Below, piece after piece: positions 9,379 to 18,016 of a stretch of DNA of 64,000 nucleotides (position 1 is its first letter; the number at the start of each line of letters is the position of its first letter). The translations under genes and the position numbers were made by a program. Source of the DNA: Marivirga harenae (GTDB taxonomy: Bacteria > Bacteroidota > Bacteroidia > Cytophagales > Cyclobacteriaceae); contig NZ_CP130565.1 of NCBI RefSeq assembly GCF_030534335.1, positions 2,873,501-2,937,500 on the forward strand, read 5' to 3'. The notes under the pieces were generated by a model. The model ran no database searches, was not told the origin of the DNA, and saw only the letters and a list, made by a program, of their open reading frames with translations.

Positions 9379-10500
9379 ATGAATAATAAGACGAAAGGAG
9401 AATCACATTTAGAAAATATATTAGCTAAAAGAAAAGGATTTGGTGGATATCGCTATCTGAAAAAAATTGATAAGGATTTAATCGATTTCAGTTCCAATGA
9501 TTATTTAGGATTAGCTAAAATTAATGAGATAAATAGCATACCCTCAAAATTCGTGGATAATGGCGCTGCAGGCTCAAGATTGTTAAGTGGAAATAAATAT
9601 TACCATGAAGAATTGGAGAATCATTTGTCAGGTTTTTTTAATGCTCGGGCTTCTTTAATATTCAATTCAGGTTATATGGCCAATTTGGGTGTGTTATCTT
9701 CTGTTCCTCAAAAAGGGGATACCGTTTTAATGGATGAGCTTTCGCATATTTGCATTAAGGAAGGTGTTAGATTAAGCAGGGCCAAATATTTTAATTTTAA
9801 GCATAATGATTTAAACGATTTGGAATTAAAGCTTCAAAAGGCTGAAGGCAATAAATTTATAGTTGTGGAATCCGTGTATTCTATGGACGGAGATCAAGCT
9901 CCTTTAAAAGAAATAGTGAATTTGGCGGATCGATATGAAGCTGCAATCATCGTGGATGAGGCGCATTCAACAGGTTTATATGGAGAAAGCGGATTTGGAT
10001 TATGCTGTGAATTGGGAATTGAAGATGATATATTGGCTCGAATTTATACCTTCGGAAAGGCCACGGGTGCACATGGTGCGGCTGTTTGCGGGAGTGAAAT
10101 TTTGAAAGAGTATCTGATTAATTACAGCAGACAGTTTATTTACACCACTGCTTTACCATATCACAGTATTGCATCTATTCAAAATGCGTTGGAATATCGA
10201 AAGCATCACCCGGAACTTTGGGAAAAACTTAAAGACAATATAGATTTATTCAGAAGTAATCTCCACCCTTCAATTCCAAAATTGGATAGTTTTCACCCCG
10301 TACAAGGAATTATTTGGGATAGTTCAGAAAACACTATTGAATTTTCTAAGTATTTAAATGAGTTGGGATTCGACATCAGACCGATTTTGAGTCCGACTGT
10401 ACCAAAAGGAAAAGAAAGGGTCAGGATATGCCTGCATGCTTTCAATTCTGAGGAAGAAATTACAAATTTGTGTCATCGTATCAATCAGTATTTTCAATGA
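9379..10500 (+). CDS. bioF: 8-amino-7-oxononanoate synthase
   Basis: The product is a PLP enzyme of the alpha-oxoamine synthase family that joins pimeloyl-ACP (or -CoA) and alanine in biotin synthesis. The 373 residues contain the expected landmarks: FSSNDYLGLA near the N-terminus, the Asp-His pair in DEAHSTG (Asp193, His196), and the PLP lysine in TFGKATGAHGA (Lys227). It is first in a bioF-bioD-bioA operon and overlaps bioD by 4 nt (ATGA), suggesting translational coupling. bioB, bioC and bioH are not in the window. A BirA-like dyad lies just upstream. Confidence 0.93.
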   Translation: MNNKTKGESHLENILAKRKGFGGYRYLKKIDKDLIDFSSNDYLGLAKINEINSIPSKFVDNGAAGSRLLSGNKYYHEELENHLSGFFNARASLIFNSGYMANLGVLSSVPQKGDTVLMDELSHICIKEGVRLSRAKYFNFKHNDLNDLELKLQKAEGNKFIVVESVYSMDGDQAPLKEIVNLADRYEAAIIVDEAHSTGLYGESGFGLCCELGIEDDILARIYTFGKATGAHGAAVCGSEILKEYLINYSRQFIYTTALPYHSIASIQNALEYRKHHPELWEKLKDNIDLFRSNLHPSIPKLDSFHPVQGIIWDSSENTIEFSKYLNELGFDIRPILSPTVPKGKERVRICLHAFNSEEEITNLCHRINQYFQ

Positions 10501-11105
10501 ACTACTTTATAACAGCAATAGGTACTGACAGTGGTAAATCACTTTTTAGTGCCATAATTTGTGAGGCCTTGGAAGCCGATTATTGGAAACCTATTCAAGC
10601 AGGATATCCGCGGGATACTGATTATGTTGGAGGCTTATTAAGCAATTTAAAGTCAGATTTGATTCCAGAGAAATACGTCCTTAATACTCCTGCATCACCA
10701 CATTATGCTGCTGAAATCGATAAGGTCAGATTAGAAGTCGAAGATTTTGACATCCCAAAAACTGATAATGATCATTTGGTTATTGAAGGGGCTGGCGGGG
10801 TCTTGGTTCCCATAAATGAAAATGAATTTGTAATTGACTTCCCTCAAAAATGGGGTGTATCTGTGATTTTGGTAGCAAATCTATATCTGGGGAGCATCAA
10901 TCATTCTTTATTGACTATTAATGAGTTGAATAGAAGAGGGGTGGAGGTAAATGGCATTGTATTTAATGGGGCTTCAAATCCGGCAAGTGAAGACATTATT
11001 TTGAAACATAGTGGCTATCCTTGTTTGTTGAGAATACAAGAAGAAAAAGAGATTAATCATGAAGTGGTCAGAAGATACGCAGCTGAATTAAAAAAGAATT
11101 TATGA
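10497..11105 (+). CDS. bioD: Dethiobiotin synthetase
   Basis: This ATP-dependent enzyme closes the ureido ring of dethiobiotin from 7,8-diaminopelargonate and CO2. The 202-residue product has a P-loop in AIGTDSGKS (about 7-15), a KPIQAG lysine motif, IEGAGGVLVPI, and a nucleotide-binding GIVFNGASN near the C-terminus. It is slightly short for the family (usually about 220-240), and the P-loop begins with Ala where Gly is usual. The start is the ATG overlapping the bioF stop. A frame open further upstream lies inside bioF and is not used. It overlaps bioA by 4 nt. Confidence 0.9.
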   Translation: MNYFITAIGTDSGKSLFSAIICEALEADYWKPIQAGYPRDTDYVGGLLSNLKSDLIPEKYVLNTPASPHYAAEIDKVRLEVEDFDIPKTDNDHLVIEGAGGVLVPINENEFVIDFPQKWGVSVILVANLYLGSINHSLLTINELNRRGVEVNGIVFNGASNPASEDIILKHSGYPCLLRIQEEKEINHEVVRRYAAELKKNL

Positions 11106-12376
11106 ACTGGTTAGAAAGAGATAGTGAGAGTATCTGGCATCCATTTACACAATTGGTCAATGGATTTGAACATATCATGGTGGAGAAAGCAGAAGGGATG
11201 TATCTGCATACTTCAGATGGTAGAAAAATCATGGATGCCATTTCCAGTTGGTGGGTGAATTTACATGGACATAGCCATCCTAAGATTGCCGAAGCTGTTG
11301 CAAAACAGGCTCAAAATTTGGAGCATGTTATTTTTGCAGGTTTTACACATCAGCCCGCGATTGAATTAGCAGAGAAATTACTTTCTATTTTACCTGAAAA
11401 TCAATCTAAAATATTTTATTCTGATAATGGGAGTACCGCAAATGAAGTTGCCTTGAAAATAGCATTTCAGTATTGGTATAACAAAGGAAACGAAGAGCGT
11501 AAAAAAGTAATCGCTTTTGAAGGTGCTTACCATGGCGATACTTTTGGTGCAATGTCTGTAGGGGACAGAGGTCCCTTTTCTGCTCCCTTTTCACCTTTCT
11601 TGTTTGAAGTGGAATTCCTGCCTATGCCAACTCAGGGTAAGGATGATGAACTAATTCAGCAATTTTATCAATTAGTAGATTCAGGGCAGGTAGCGGCTTT
11701 TATTTTTGAACCATTAGTTTTGGGTTCAGCAGGGATGAAAATGTATTCTGCCGAACTACTAGATAAACTTATTAATATTGCTCAAGAGCATGATGTGATT
11801 TGCATTGCAGATGAGGTATTTACAGGTTTTGGAAGAACAGGCAAATATTTCGCTTCTGACTATTTGGGAAATAAGCCCGATATATTTTGTCTTTCTAAAG
11901 GCTTAACGGGCGGAACCATGGCTTTAGGCGTTACTTCGTGTACAGCTAAAATTATGGATCCTTATAAAAGTACCGATATCATGAAAACCTTTTTTCATGG
12001 TCATAGCTTTACAGCGAACCCTATAGCATGTGCAGCGTCCATTGCCAGTTTTGATTTGTTAACTGAAGATTATACTCGAAATCAGATATTGAAAATAAGT
12101 CAATGGCAAAGCGATTTTAATGCGCAAATATCGAAGCATCCTAAAGTGCTAAATAGCCGAGTATTAGGAACCATATTTGCTTTAGAGCTGAAAACGGATT
12201 CAGATACTTCATATGTGAATGAAGTACGTCATAAACTTTACCCTTTCTTTTTGGAGCGGGATATTTTACTCCGTCCTCTTGGAAATGTAATTTATATTTT
12301 GCCTCCTTATATCATCAAAAAAGAGGAGATTGATATGGTTTATGAAGCGGTGGAAGAGATGTTGGATAGTTTGTAG
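11102..12376 (+). CDS. bioA: Adenosylmethionine-8-amino-7-oxononanoate aminotransferase
   Basis: The product is a class III PLP aminotransferase converting 8-amino-7-oxononanoate to 7,8-diaminopelargonate with SAM as amino donor. The 424 residues show the BioA N-terminal signature (SIWHPFTQL), WWVNLHGHSHP, the SDNGSTANEVALKIA phosphate-binding segment, IADEVFTGFGRTG with the ring-stacking Asp, and the PLP lysine in SKGLTGG (Lys266). It is the last gene of bioFDA and starts on an ATGA overlap with bioD. Length and motifs are normal. Confidence 0.93.
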   Translation: MNWLERDSESIWHPFTQLVNGFEHIMVEKAEGMYLHTSDGRKIMDAISSWWVNLHGHSHPKIAEAVAKQAQNLEHVIFAGFTHQPAIELAEKLLSILPENQSKIFYSDNGSTANEVALKIAFQYWYNKGNEERKKVIAFEGAYHGDTFGAMSVGDRGPFSAPFSPFLFEVEFLPMPTQGKDDELIQQFYQLVDSGQVAAFIFEPLVLGSAGMKMYSAELLDKLINIAQEHDVICIADEVFTGFGRTGKYFASDYLGNKPDIFCLSKGLTGGTMALGVTSCTAKIMDPYKSTDIMKTFFHGHSFTANPIACAASIASFDLLTEDYTRNQILKISQWQSDFNAQISKHPKVLNSRVLGTIFALELKTDSDTSYVNEVRHKLYPFFLERDILLRPLGNVIYILPPYIIKKEEIDMVYEAVEEMLDSL

Positions 12377-12521
12377 GCTTTGTTAGAGTAAGTTTACCAA
12401 GGCATATTTCTGTTTTTTATTTATGTAGAATATATGCAAATATAATTTTATACTGGTATGCTCGGTATTTACATTGAATTTCTCCGCTCGCACCAAAATT
12501 ATTTTCGATATTTCCTCTCCC

Positions 12522-12557
12522 TTTGCGATGCTCCTTGGCAATTAGATTATAAATTTG
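12522..12557 (+). promoter_or_regulatory. Candidate promoter of pcrA
   Basis: TTTG at 12522-12525 and an exact TANNTTTG element (TAAATTTG, 12550-12557) are 24 nt apart. The -7 element ends only 4 nt before the pcrA ATG, so transcripts from it would be leaderless or nearly so. Confidence 0.4.
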
Positions 12558-12561
12558 TCCT

Positions 12562-14832
12562 ATGGATTATTTAAGTCATTTGAATCCCCCGCAGAGAGAA
12601 GGCGTTGAGAATCTAGAAGGCCCTACTATGATTATTGCAGGTGCTGGTTCTGGAAAAACTAGAGTGCTAACATACAGAATTGCCCACCTGATTACGACTA
12701 AAAATGTGGACCCATTTAGCATTTTAGCATTAACTTTTACCAATAAAGCTGCACGTGAAATGCGTGATAGGATTGAAAGGGTAGTGGGAACGGACGCCAG
12801 AAATCTATGGATGGGTACCTTCCACTCAGTTTTTGCCAGAATTCTTAGGGCGGAAGGTGATAAATTGGGTTACCCTAGCAATTTCACTATTTATGATACT
12901 GAAGATTCAAAATCACTGATCAGAGCCATTGTAAGGGAAATGGGCTTGGATGATAAGGTTTATAAACAAAACATAATTTATAATAGAATTTCAGGGGCTA
13001 AGAATAATCTGGTTTCGTGGCAGAATTATATGAACAATTCTGTTTATGTCTCGGAAGATGAGCAAGCGCAAAAGCCCAAGATGGGGGCTATTTATAAGGA
13101 GTATGTCCAACGATGCTTTCGCTCTGGAGCTATGGATTTTGATGATCTTTTGTTCAATACTAATGTACTTTTTCGTGATCACTTAGATGTGCTTAATAAG
13201 TACCAGCAGCGATTTAAATATGTGATGATTGATGAGTTTCAGGATACCAATATTTCTCAATATTTGATAACTAAAAGACTTTCATCGGTCCATCAGAATA
13301 TTTGTGTAGTAGGGGATGATGCTCAAAGTATTTATGCATTCCGAGGAGCCAATATTCAGAATATCTTAAACTTTGAAAAAGATTATCCTGATTTAAGGGT
13401 GATAAAATTGGAGCAAAATTATAGAAGTACTCAAAATATAGTGAATGCAGCAAATTCTGTAATTCTGAAAAACTCGGCTCAGCTGAAGAAAAACATTTGG
13501 ACGCAGAATGATGATGGGGAGTTGGTGCACCTTATTAAATCTACTTCGGATAATGAAGAAGGAAGATTAGTGGCTTCTTCTATTTTTGAAGATAAGAATA
13601 ATAAAAAGCTTGAAAATAAAGATTTCGCCATACTCTATAGAACAAACAGCCAATCACGTGCTATGGAGGAAGCTTTAAGGAAAAGTAATATTCCGTACAG
13701 AATTTATGGTGGTTTATCATTTTACCAAAGGAAGGAAATCAAAGATTTACTAGCATATCTACGTTTCACAATTAATCACAATGATGAGCAATCATTTAGA
13801 AGGATCATTAATTTACCGAAAAGAGGGATAGGTGCCTCGTCAGTTGATAAGATTGTTGTAGGAGCTTATGAAAATGAGCTTGGGATTTGGGAAGTATTGC
13901 AAAAGAGCCAAAGAGTATTGCCAAGTCGAGCGGCCAATGCGGTTGATAATTTTGTAACCCTCATTAAATCATTTAAGATTAGATTGGAAAAAGCTGATGC
14001 ATATGATACTGCAGCATTTATTGCTAAACAAAGCGGCTTGTTGAAGGAATTATATGATGATAAGACTATTGAAGGCTTAAATCGATACGAAAACGTTCAA
14101 GAGTTGCTTAATGCTATTAAAGAGTTTGTGGATGACGAGCAGCAGGAAGATAAATCCTTAGAAGCATTTATAGCAGATGTTGCTTTACTCACAGATGCTG
14201 ATAATGAGGATAAAGAAAATAATGATCATGTTAATTTAATGACTATTCACTCTGCTAAAGGCTTAGAGTTTAAACACGTATTTATCGTGGGAATGGAAGA
14301 AGATTTATTTCCTTCACAAATGATGTTGAACAGCCGTGCAGACCTAGAGGAGGAGAGAAGGTTGTTTTATGTTGCGCTAACAAGGGCAATGGAGAAAGTC
14401 ACTTTAAGCTACGCTCTAACCCGTTATCGCTTTGGTCGATTGAAAAATTGTGAACCTAGCCGTTTTATTGAAGAAATTGACCCAGAATTCGTTAAGGTAG
14501 ATAGAAAGTTCAACCGTTCCGAACCAATGGGCAATTTGAATAACGGCAGTAGTAATAGCGTATACGCCAAGAATTTGGTTGCCCAACGAAAGACGGAAAG
14601 AAAGGCAGTTCCGCCTGGCAAGAAACTGCATACTCCATCACCCGATTTCGCACCCAGTGATACTAGGTCTTTAGATGCCGGTATGAAAGTCGAACATCCT
14701 AAATTTGGTTTTGGTGAAGTTAAGAAAATGGATGTTCAGGGAGCTAATAGAAAAGCCACAATCGAATTTGAGAATTTTGGCGAAAAAACACTTCTTTTGA
14801 CTTTTGCTAAACTACGGATTTTGGAGGATTGA
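12562..14832 (+). CDS. pcrA: UvrD/PcrA-type superfamily 1 DNA helicase
   Basis: The product is a 3'-5' DNA helicase acting in nucleotide-excision repair, replication-fork clearance and RNA polymerase backtracking. The 756 residues have the Q motif (LNPPQREGV), Walker A GAGSGKT (27-33), TFTNKAAREM (Ia), IDEFQDTN (II), VVGDDAQSIYAFRGA (III), LEQNYRSTQNI (IV), TIHSAKGLEF (V) and ALTRAMEKVTLSYA (VI). The last 45 residues (KVEHPKFGFGEVKK to LRILED) form the Tudor-like C-terminus of PcrA/UvrD that contacts RNA polymerase. It stands alone between bioA and the duplicated small-protein genes. Confidence 0.93.
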   Translation: MDYLSHLNPPQREGVENLEGPTMIIAGAGSGKTRVLTYRIAHLITTKNVDPFSILALTFTNKAAREMRDRIERVVGTDARNLWMGTFHSVFARILRAEGDKLGYPSNFTIYDTEDSKSLIRAIVREMGLDDKVYKQNIIYNRISGAKNNLVSWQNYMNNSVYVSEDEQAQKPKMGAIYKEYVQRCFRSGAMDFDDLLFNTNVLFRDHLDVLNKYQQRFKYVMIDEFQDTNISQYLITKRLSSVHQNICVVGDDAQSIYAFRGANIQNILNFEKDYPDLRVIKLEQNYRSTQNIVNAANSVILKNSAQLKKNIWTQNDDGELVHLIKSTSDNEEGRLVASSIFEDKNNKKLENKDFAILYRTNSQSRAMEEALRKSNIPYRIYGGLSFYQRKEIKDLLAYLRFTINHNDEQSFRRIINLPKRGIGASSVDKIVVGAYENELGIWEVLQKSQRVLPSRAANAVDNFVTLIKSFKIRLEKADAYDTAAFIAKQSGLLKELYDDKTIEGLNRYENVQELLNAIKEFVDDEQQEDKSLEAFIADVALLTDADNEDKENNDHVNLMTIHSAKGLEFKHVFIVGMEEDLFPSQMMLNSRADLEEERRLFYVALTRAMEKVTLSYALTRYRFGRLKNCEPSRFIEEIDPEFVKVDRKFNRSEPMGNLNNGSSNSVYAKNLVAQRKTERKAVPPGKKLHTPSPDFAPSDTRSLDAGMKVEHPKFGFGEVKKMDVQGANRKATIEFENFGEKTLLLTFAKLRILED

Positions 14833-14975
14833 GGTAGCTTTAAAAAGATCGATTGCGAAAGTATTTAATTGGTCCTGATGGTTCTCTTCCATACCATATC
14901 CCGCAATTGTACATTATAAGTTTTAAATTCTTTCTACGTAAATCACTTAGTCTAAATTTCCGCATTGCCCTAATG

Positions 14976-15003
14976 TTTGGCAGTGGGAATCTTGTGACAT
15001 TTG
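14976..15003 (+). promoter_or_regulatory. Candidate promoter, copy 1 of duplicated small gene
   Basis: TTTG (14976-14979) and GACATTTG (14996-15003, one base from TANNTTTG) are spaced 16 nt. The same pair recurs in copy 2, conserved while neighbouring bases have drifted. It would give a leader of roughly 25 nt. Confidence 0.4.
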
Positions 15004-15033
15004 AATATAAATAAAAACCAAAATTCAATTGTT

Positions 15034-15540
15034 ATGAAAACGTATCCAAATATCTTAAAGCCGGTTAAGCAGTATGTACTGATAGGAATCATAGTTATGA
15101 TTACTTTGTTTGGTCTAACTCTGAAAGCAAATGCTCAAAGTACATTACTATCCAATAGTGTAGAGAAAATCAATAATTCCATTACTGTTCAATTGGTGGA
15201 TTATGATTATGACATAGTAATTCCGAAAGTTAAGATTGAGGAATTGAATTCTATAAAAGATGCGGTATTTAATCAATTAGTATATGTTGCTGATGGTAGT
15301 AGAGGATATTACTTTTACATGGGTGCAGAATGGGAAAAGCAAAATATCAGAGAAGTATTTGAATTAATTGGAGTTAATTTAAATATTCAAAATCCAGACG
15401 CTGAAAGCTTGATCTTAGTGGCTTCTGAGGATGAAACCAGAGCATTATTGGATTATAATCATCATGTTAAAAATATTTATCAGGATTTTGTATTTGATGC
15501 TGCAAGTAATGATTTAGCAATAAATTTAGAGAGAGAATAG
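15034..15540 (+). CDS. Small exported protein of unknown function, copy 1
   Basis: The 168-residue product has a long N-terminal hydrophobic segment ending ANAQS (about 12-36), probably a cleaved signal peptide with an extended n-region (MKTYPNILKPVKQ). The mature part is acidic and helical/beta mixed (VEKINNSITVQLVDYDYDI, KDAVFNQLVYVADGS, WEKQNIREVFELIG, LDYNHHVKNIYQDFVFDA). It is about 96 percent identical to the next gene; the six differences (residues 17, 40, 62, 90, 157 and 165) are mostly conservative. I recognise no family. I take the ATG at 15034, since an in-frame TTG at 15001 adds eleven residues absent from the second copy. Confidence 0.75.
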   Translation: MKTYPNILKPVKQYVLIGIIVMITLFGLTLKANAQSTLLSNSVEKINNSITVQLVDYDYDIVIPKVKIEELNSIKDAVFNQLVYVADGSRGYYFYMGAEWEKQNIREVFELIGVNLNIQNPDAESLILVASEDETRALLDYNHHVKNIYQDFVFDAASNDLAINLERE

Positions 15541-15565
15541 TTTTTTATTTTTTGTTGGTTTTAGA

Positions 15566-15597
15566 AGTCAATGCGAGATCTCGCATTGACTTTTTTT
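15566..15597 (+). terminator. Intrinsic terminator after copy 1
   Basis: A perfect 26-bp palindrome (AGTCAATGCGAG, AT, CTCGCATTGACT) is followed by seven T residues. It sits 25 nt after the stop, so copy 1 and copy 2 are probably separate transcripts. Confidence 0.85.
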
Positions 15598-15722
15598 GTG
15601 CCTTGTAGTTAATTCCTTCTGGTGTTTTCAAGATTTTAAAACGATGGACAGAGGTGTTAAATAGCTATCATTGGTAGAAATTAGGTAAATCACCTAATCT
15701 AAATTTCCGCATTGTCCCAATG

Positions 15723-15750
15723 TTTGGCAGTGGGAATCTTGTGACATTTG
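15723..15750 (+). promoter_or_regulatory. Candidate promoter, copy 2 of duplicated small gene
   Basis: TTTG (15723-15726) and GACATTTG (15743-15750) have the same 16-nt spacing as in copy 1. Confidence 0.4.
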
Positions 15751-15781
15751 AATATAAATAAAAAAGCAAAATTCAATTGTT

Positions 15782-16288
15782 ATGAAAACGTATCCAAATA
15801 TCTTAAAGCCGGTTAAGCAGTATGTACTTGTAGGAATCATAGTTATGATTACTTTGTTTGGTTTAACGCTGAAAGCAAATGCTCAAAGTACATTATTAAC
15901 TAATAGTGTTGAAAAAATCAATAATTCCATTACTGTTCAATTGGTGGATTATGATTATGACATAATAATTCCGAAAGTTAAGATTGAGGAATTGAATTCT
16001 ATAAAAGATGCGGTATTTAATCAATTGGTATATGTTGCTGATGGCAGTAGCGGATATTACTTTTACATGGGTGCAGAATGGGAAAAGCAAAACATTAGAG
16101 AGGTATTTGAACTAATTGGAGTTAATTTAAATATTCAAAATCCAGATGCTGAGAGCTTGATCTTAGTGGCTTCTGAGGATGAAACCAGAGCATTATTGGA
16201 TTATAATCATCATGTTAAAAATATTTATCAGGATTTTGTATTTGATGCTGTGAGTAATGATTTAGCAATAAATATAGAGAGGGAATAG
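15782..16288 (+). CDS. Small exported protein of unknown function, copy 2
   Basis: The 168-residue product is nearly identical to that of 15034-15540, with the same signal segment (VMITLFGLTLKANAQS) and the same acidic mature region. The ATG at 15782 is the clear start, matching copy 1. Differences include Ile17Val, Ser40Thr and Arg90Ser; several silent changes show that the copies have had some time to drift. Having its own promoter and terminator suggests gene dosage or differential expression. The function is unknown. Confidence 0.75.
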   Translation: MKTYPNILKPVKQYVLVGIIVMITLFGLTLKANAQSTLLTNSVEKINNSITVQLVDYDYDIIIPKVKIEELNSIKDAVFNQLVYVADGSSGYYFYMGAEWEKQNIREVFELIGVNLNIQNPDAESLILVASEDETRALLDYNHHVKNIYQDFVFDAVSNDLAINIERE

Positions 16289-16355
16289 TTTTTTTAGTGA
16301 TTGATCTGGGGCTATCTAAAATAGCTTTACAACTGTACAATAGAAAAAATATTTA

Positions 16356-16392
16356 AATGGCATCAGAGATACTTTGATACCATTTCTTTTTT
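16356..16392 (+). terminator. Terminator after copy 2
   Basis: A 10-bp stem with one mismatch (AATGGCATCA with TGATACCATT, 9-nt loop) is followed by the T-rich run TCTTTTTT. It lies about 70 nt after the stop, between convergent genes. Confidence 0.6.
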
Positions 16393-16440
16393 GTGGAGTT
16401 TTTAGGCCTGATAAGTACGCCTTTGGTCATTGCTTTTACT

Positions 16441-18015
16441 CTAATTTTTCTTTGTGGTTTCAATCCACCAAGCTTCGGGTTTTACTAAAATCGTATCTTC
16501 TTTATCCACATGCACTAAACCTGGAGGTAGGCCTTTAGGCTTTCTAACATATTTCTTAGGCGTTACAATGACTGGGCTTAAGCTATCTGATTTTCTTTTT
16601 GAGTAGAATGCGGCAGCTTGTGCGGCTTTTTCTACAACTAACGGAGGAAATGGTTTACTGCTCTGTTGTTTGATAACCACATGAGAACCTGTAACGTCTT
16701 TGGCATGCAGCCATAAATCATTCTTCTTGGCGAATTTTAAAGTCAGTTCATCATTTTCTCTAGCCCCTTTCCCAACTAAAATGGTAAATCCGGCATATTC
16801 GAACTTTTTGTAAGGTACTTTTAATTCAACTTGAGCTCTTTCCTTCTGCGGATTTTGTTTAATTAATTTCTTGATAGATTTGATGTCCTCTGCAGCATTA
16901 ACATCAGATAACTTATGCTCTACTTCTTTCAATTCTAACTCTTTCTGTTTGATGGAAGCTTCTAGCTGCTCGAGTTCAATTTTCTGATTTTTTGATTTTC
17001 TATAAAGGTTTTCGGCATTTTTTTGCGGACTTAAATGCGATTTTAGAGGTATTATAATATTTTGATTAGTATAAAAATTGAAAAGCTCAACCTCTTTGGC
17101 GTGTGGTGGGATTTGATGCATATTTGCCATTAATATATCAGCTAATTGATTATAGCCAGGTTTTTCAAGCACTTCTTCGAGCTTTTGGTTTGATTTTTTG
17201 ATGTAGTTAATGCTCTGATTCCTTTGCTTTTCCAACTGCTTGGCAAGTCGCTTTTTCTCTTTTCGTATGAAATTTTCTTTGGAGTAGGTATAATAGAATT
17301 GAGTGATACCTTCTAAGCAACTATCCTCTTCTTTTATAATATCTCCAAGTTTGAATAGTGAAAAATGAATTTCATCATTCCATAAAATGGTATAGAATTT
17401 ATTAGGATTTCTAATGTCTGACTCTAGTAAAGAAATGATTTCCCATTGCTCTTCTAATTCTTTTTCATTGAGCCTAATACTTTGAAAATATTGTTTAATG
17501 AGTTTTCCGAAAGTCGGAAATAGCTTTTGGTAGTTACCATCAAATTGGAAGAAAGCCTCCTTTACTTGATCAATAGGCCTGTCTAATTCATTTAATTGAA
17601 GTTCTAAATCTTGTGGAAAGCTGTTTCTAAATAGTTCAAATGCTTTTTCTGATTCAAAACCAATGATATTTGAGCGATTCCCATGCATTTTAAATAATAA
17701 TGCGTAGTTGTCTTCAAAGTGGATTGCAAAACATCTTTCATTTTCAAATTGCTGTATAGATTCTACTTTCCTGCCAATAAACTCAGGGAATAAATCCACG
17801 CTATTGCTTTTTGTTCTGGCAAATTGATTAGGAAAACTTAAACAAGAAAACTCAGGTAGTAAGGAGGCCTTGATGTAAAAATCTCCTGATACATTACTGA
17901 ACCCTAAAATTAATTCATCTCGACTCTGACTAAAACAAGCCAATAATTCAGTCTTGCTTATTTTAGCCTCTAATTCTTTTGATAATTGTCGAAACACATA
18001 ATAGTTATTATGCAT
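16441..18015 (-). CDS. NFACT-family protein (RqcH/Rqc2-like ribosome quality control factor)
   Basis: The 524-residue product carries the NFACT architecture. An N-terminal NFACT-N-like region (LSKELEAKISKTELLACFSQSRDELILGF) is followed by a coiled coil (about 285-390, with many KxLE heptads). The C-terminal NFACT-R domain has the diagnostic NDLWLHAKDVTGSHVVIK and a PKGLPPGLVHV stretch. RqcH/Rqc2 proteins bind stalled large ribosomal subunits and add C-terminal alanine (or Ala/Thr) tails. Assignment to that role is by family; some NFACT proteins were historically described as fibronectin-binding. It lies 1 nt downstream of the MBL-fold gene and is the last gene of a minus-strand run. Confidence 0.82.
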   Translation of the reverse strand: MHNNYYVFRQLSKELEAKISKTELLACFSQSRDELILGFSNVSGDFYIKASLLPEFSCLSFPNQFARTKSNSVDLFPEFIGRKVESIQQFENERCFAIHFEDNYALLFKMHGNRSNIIGFESEKAFELFRNSFPQDLELQLNELDRPIDQVKEAFFQFDGNYQKLFPTFGKLIKQYFQSIRLNEKELEEQWEIISLLESDIRNPNKFYTILWNDEIHFSLFKLGDIIKEEDSCLEGITQFYYTYSKENFIRKEKKRLAKQLEKQRNQSINYIKKSNQKLEEVLEKPGYNQLADILMANMHQIPPHAKEVELFNFYTNQNIIIPLKSHLSPQKNAENLYRKSKNQKIELEQLEASIKQKELELKEVEHKLSDVNAAEDIKSIKKLIKQNPQKERAQVELKVPYKKFEYAGFTILVGKGARENDELTLKFAKKNDLWLHAKDVTGSHVVIKQQSSKPFPPLVVEKAAQAAAFYSKRKSDSLSPVIVTPKKYVRKPKGLPPGLVHVDKEDTILVKPEAWWIETTKKN

Positions 18016-18016
18016 T

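Larger units (their letters stand above)
14938..15540 (+). repeat. Direct-repeat unit 1 (promoter plus small exported protein gene)
   Basis: About 100 nt upstream of the gene plus the whole coding region match unit 2 (15685-16288), offset by 747-748 nt with one single-base indel just before the ATG. The duplicated block therefore carries its own promoter region. There are no transposase genes or flanking target-site repeats. The 145 nt separating the units, holding a terminator, is not shared. Confidence 0.85.
15685..16288 (+). repeat. Direct-repeat unit 2
   Basis: Second copy of the promoter-plus-gene block described for 14938-15540. Sequence identity begins at GTAAATCAC (15685) and continues to the stop codon. 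The downstream terminators of the two copies are unrelated, so the duplication ends at the coding sequence. Confidence 0.85.

Noticed and set aside
14938-16288. Insertion sequence or transposon
   Set aside because: The duplicated block has no transposase, terminal inverted repeats or target-site duplication; simple tandem duplication explains it.
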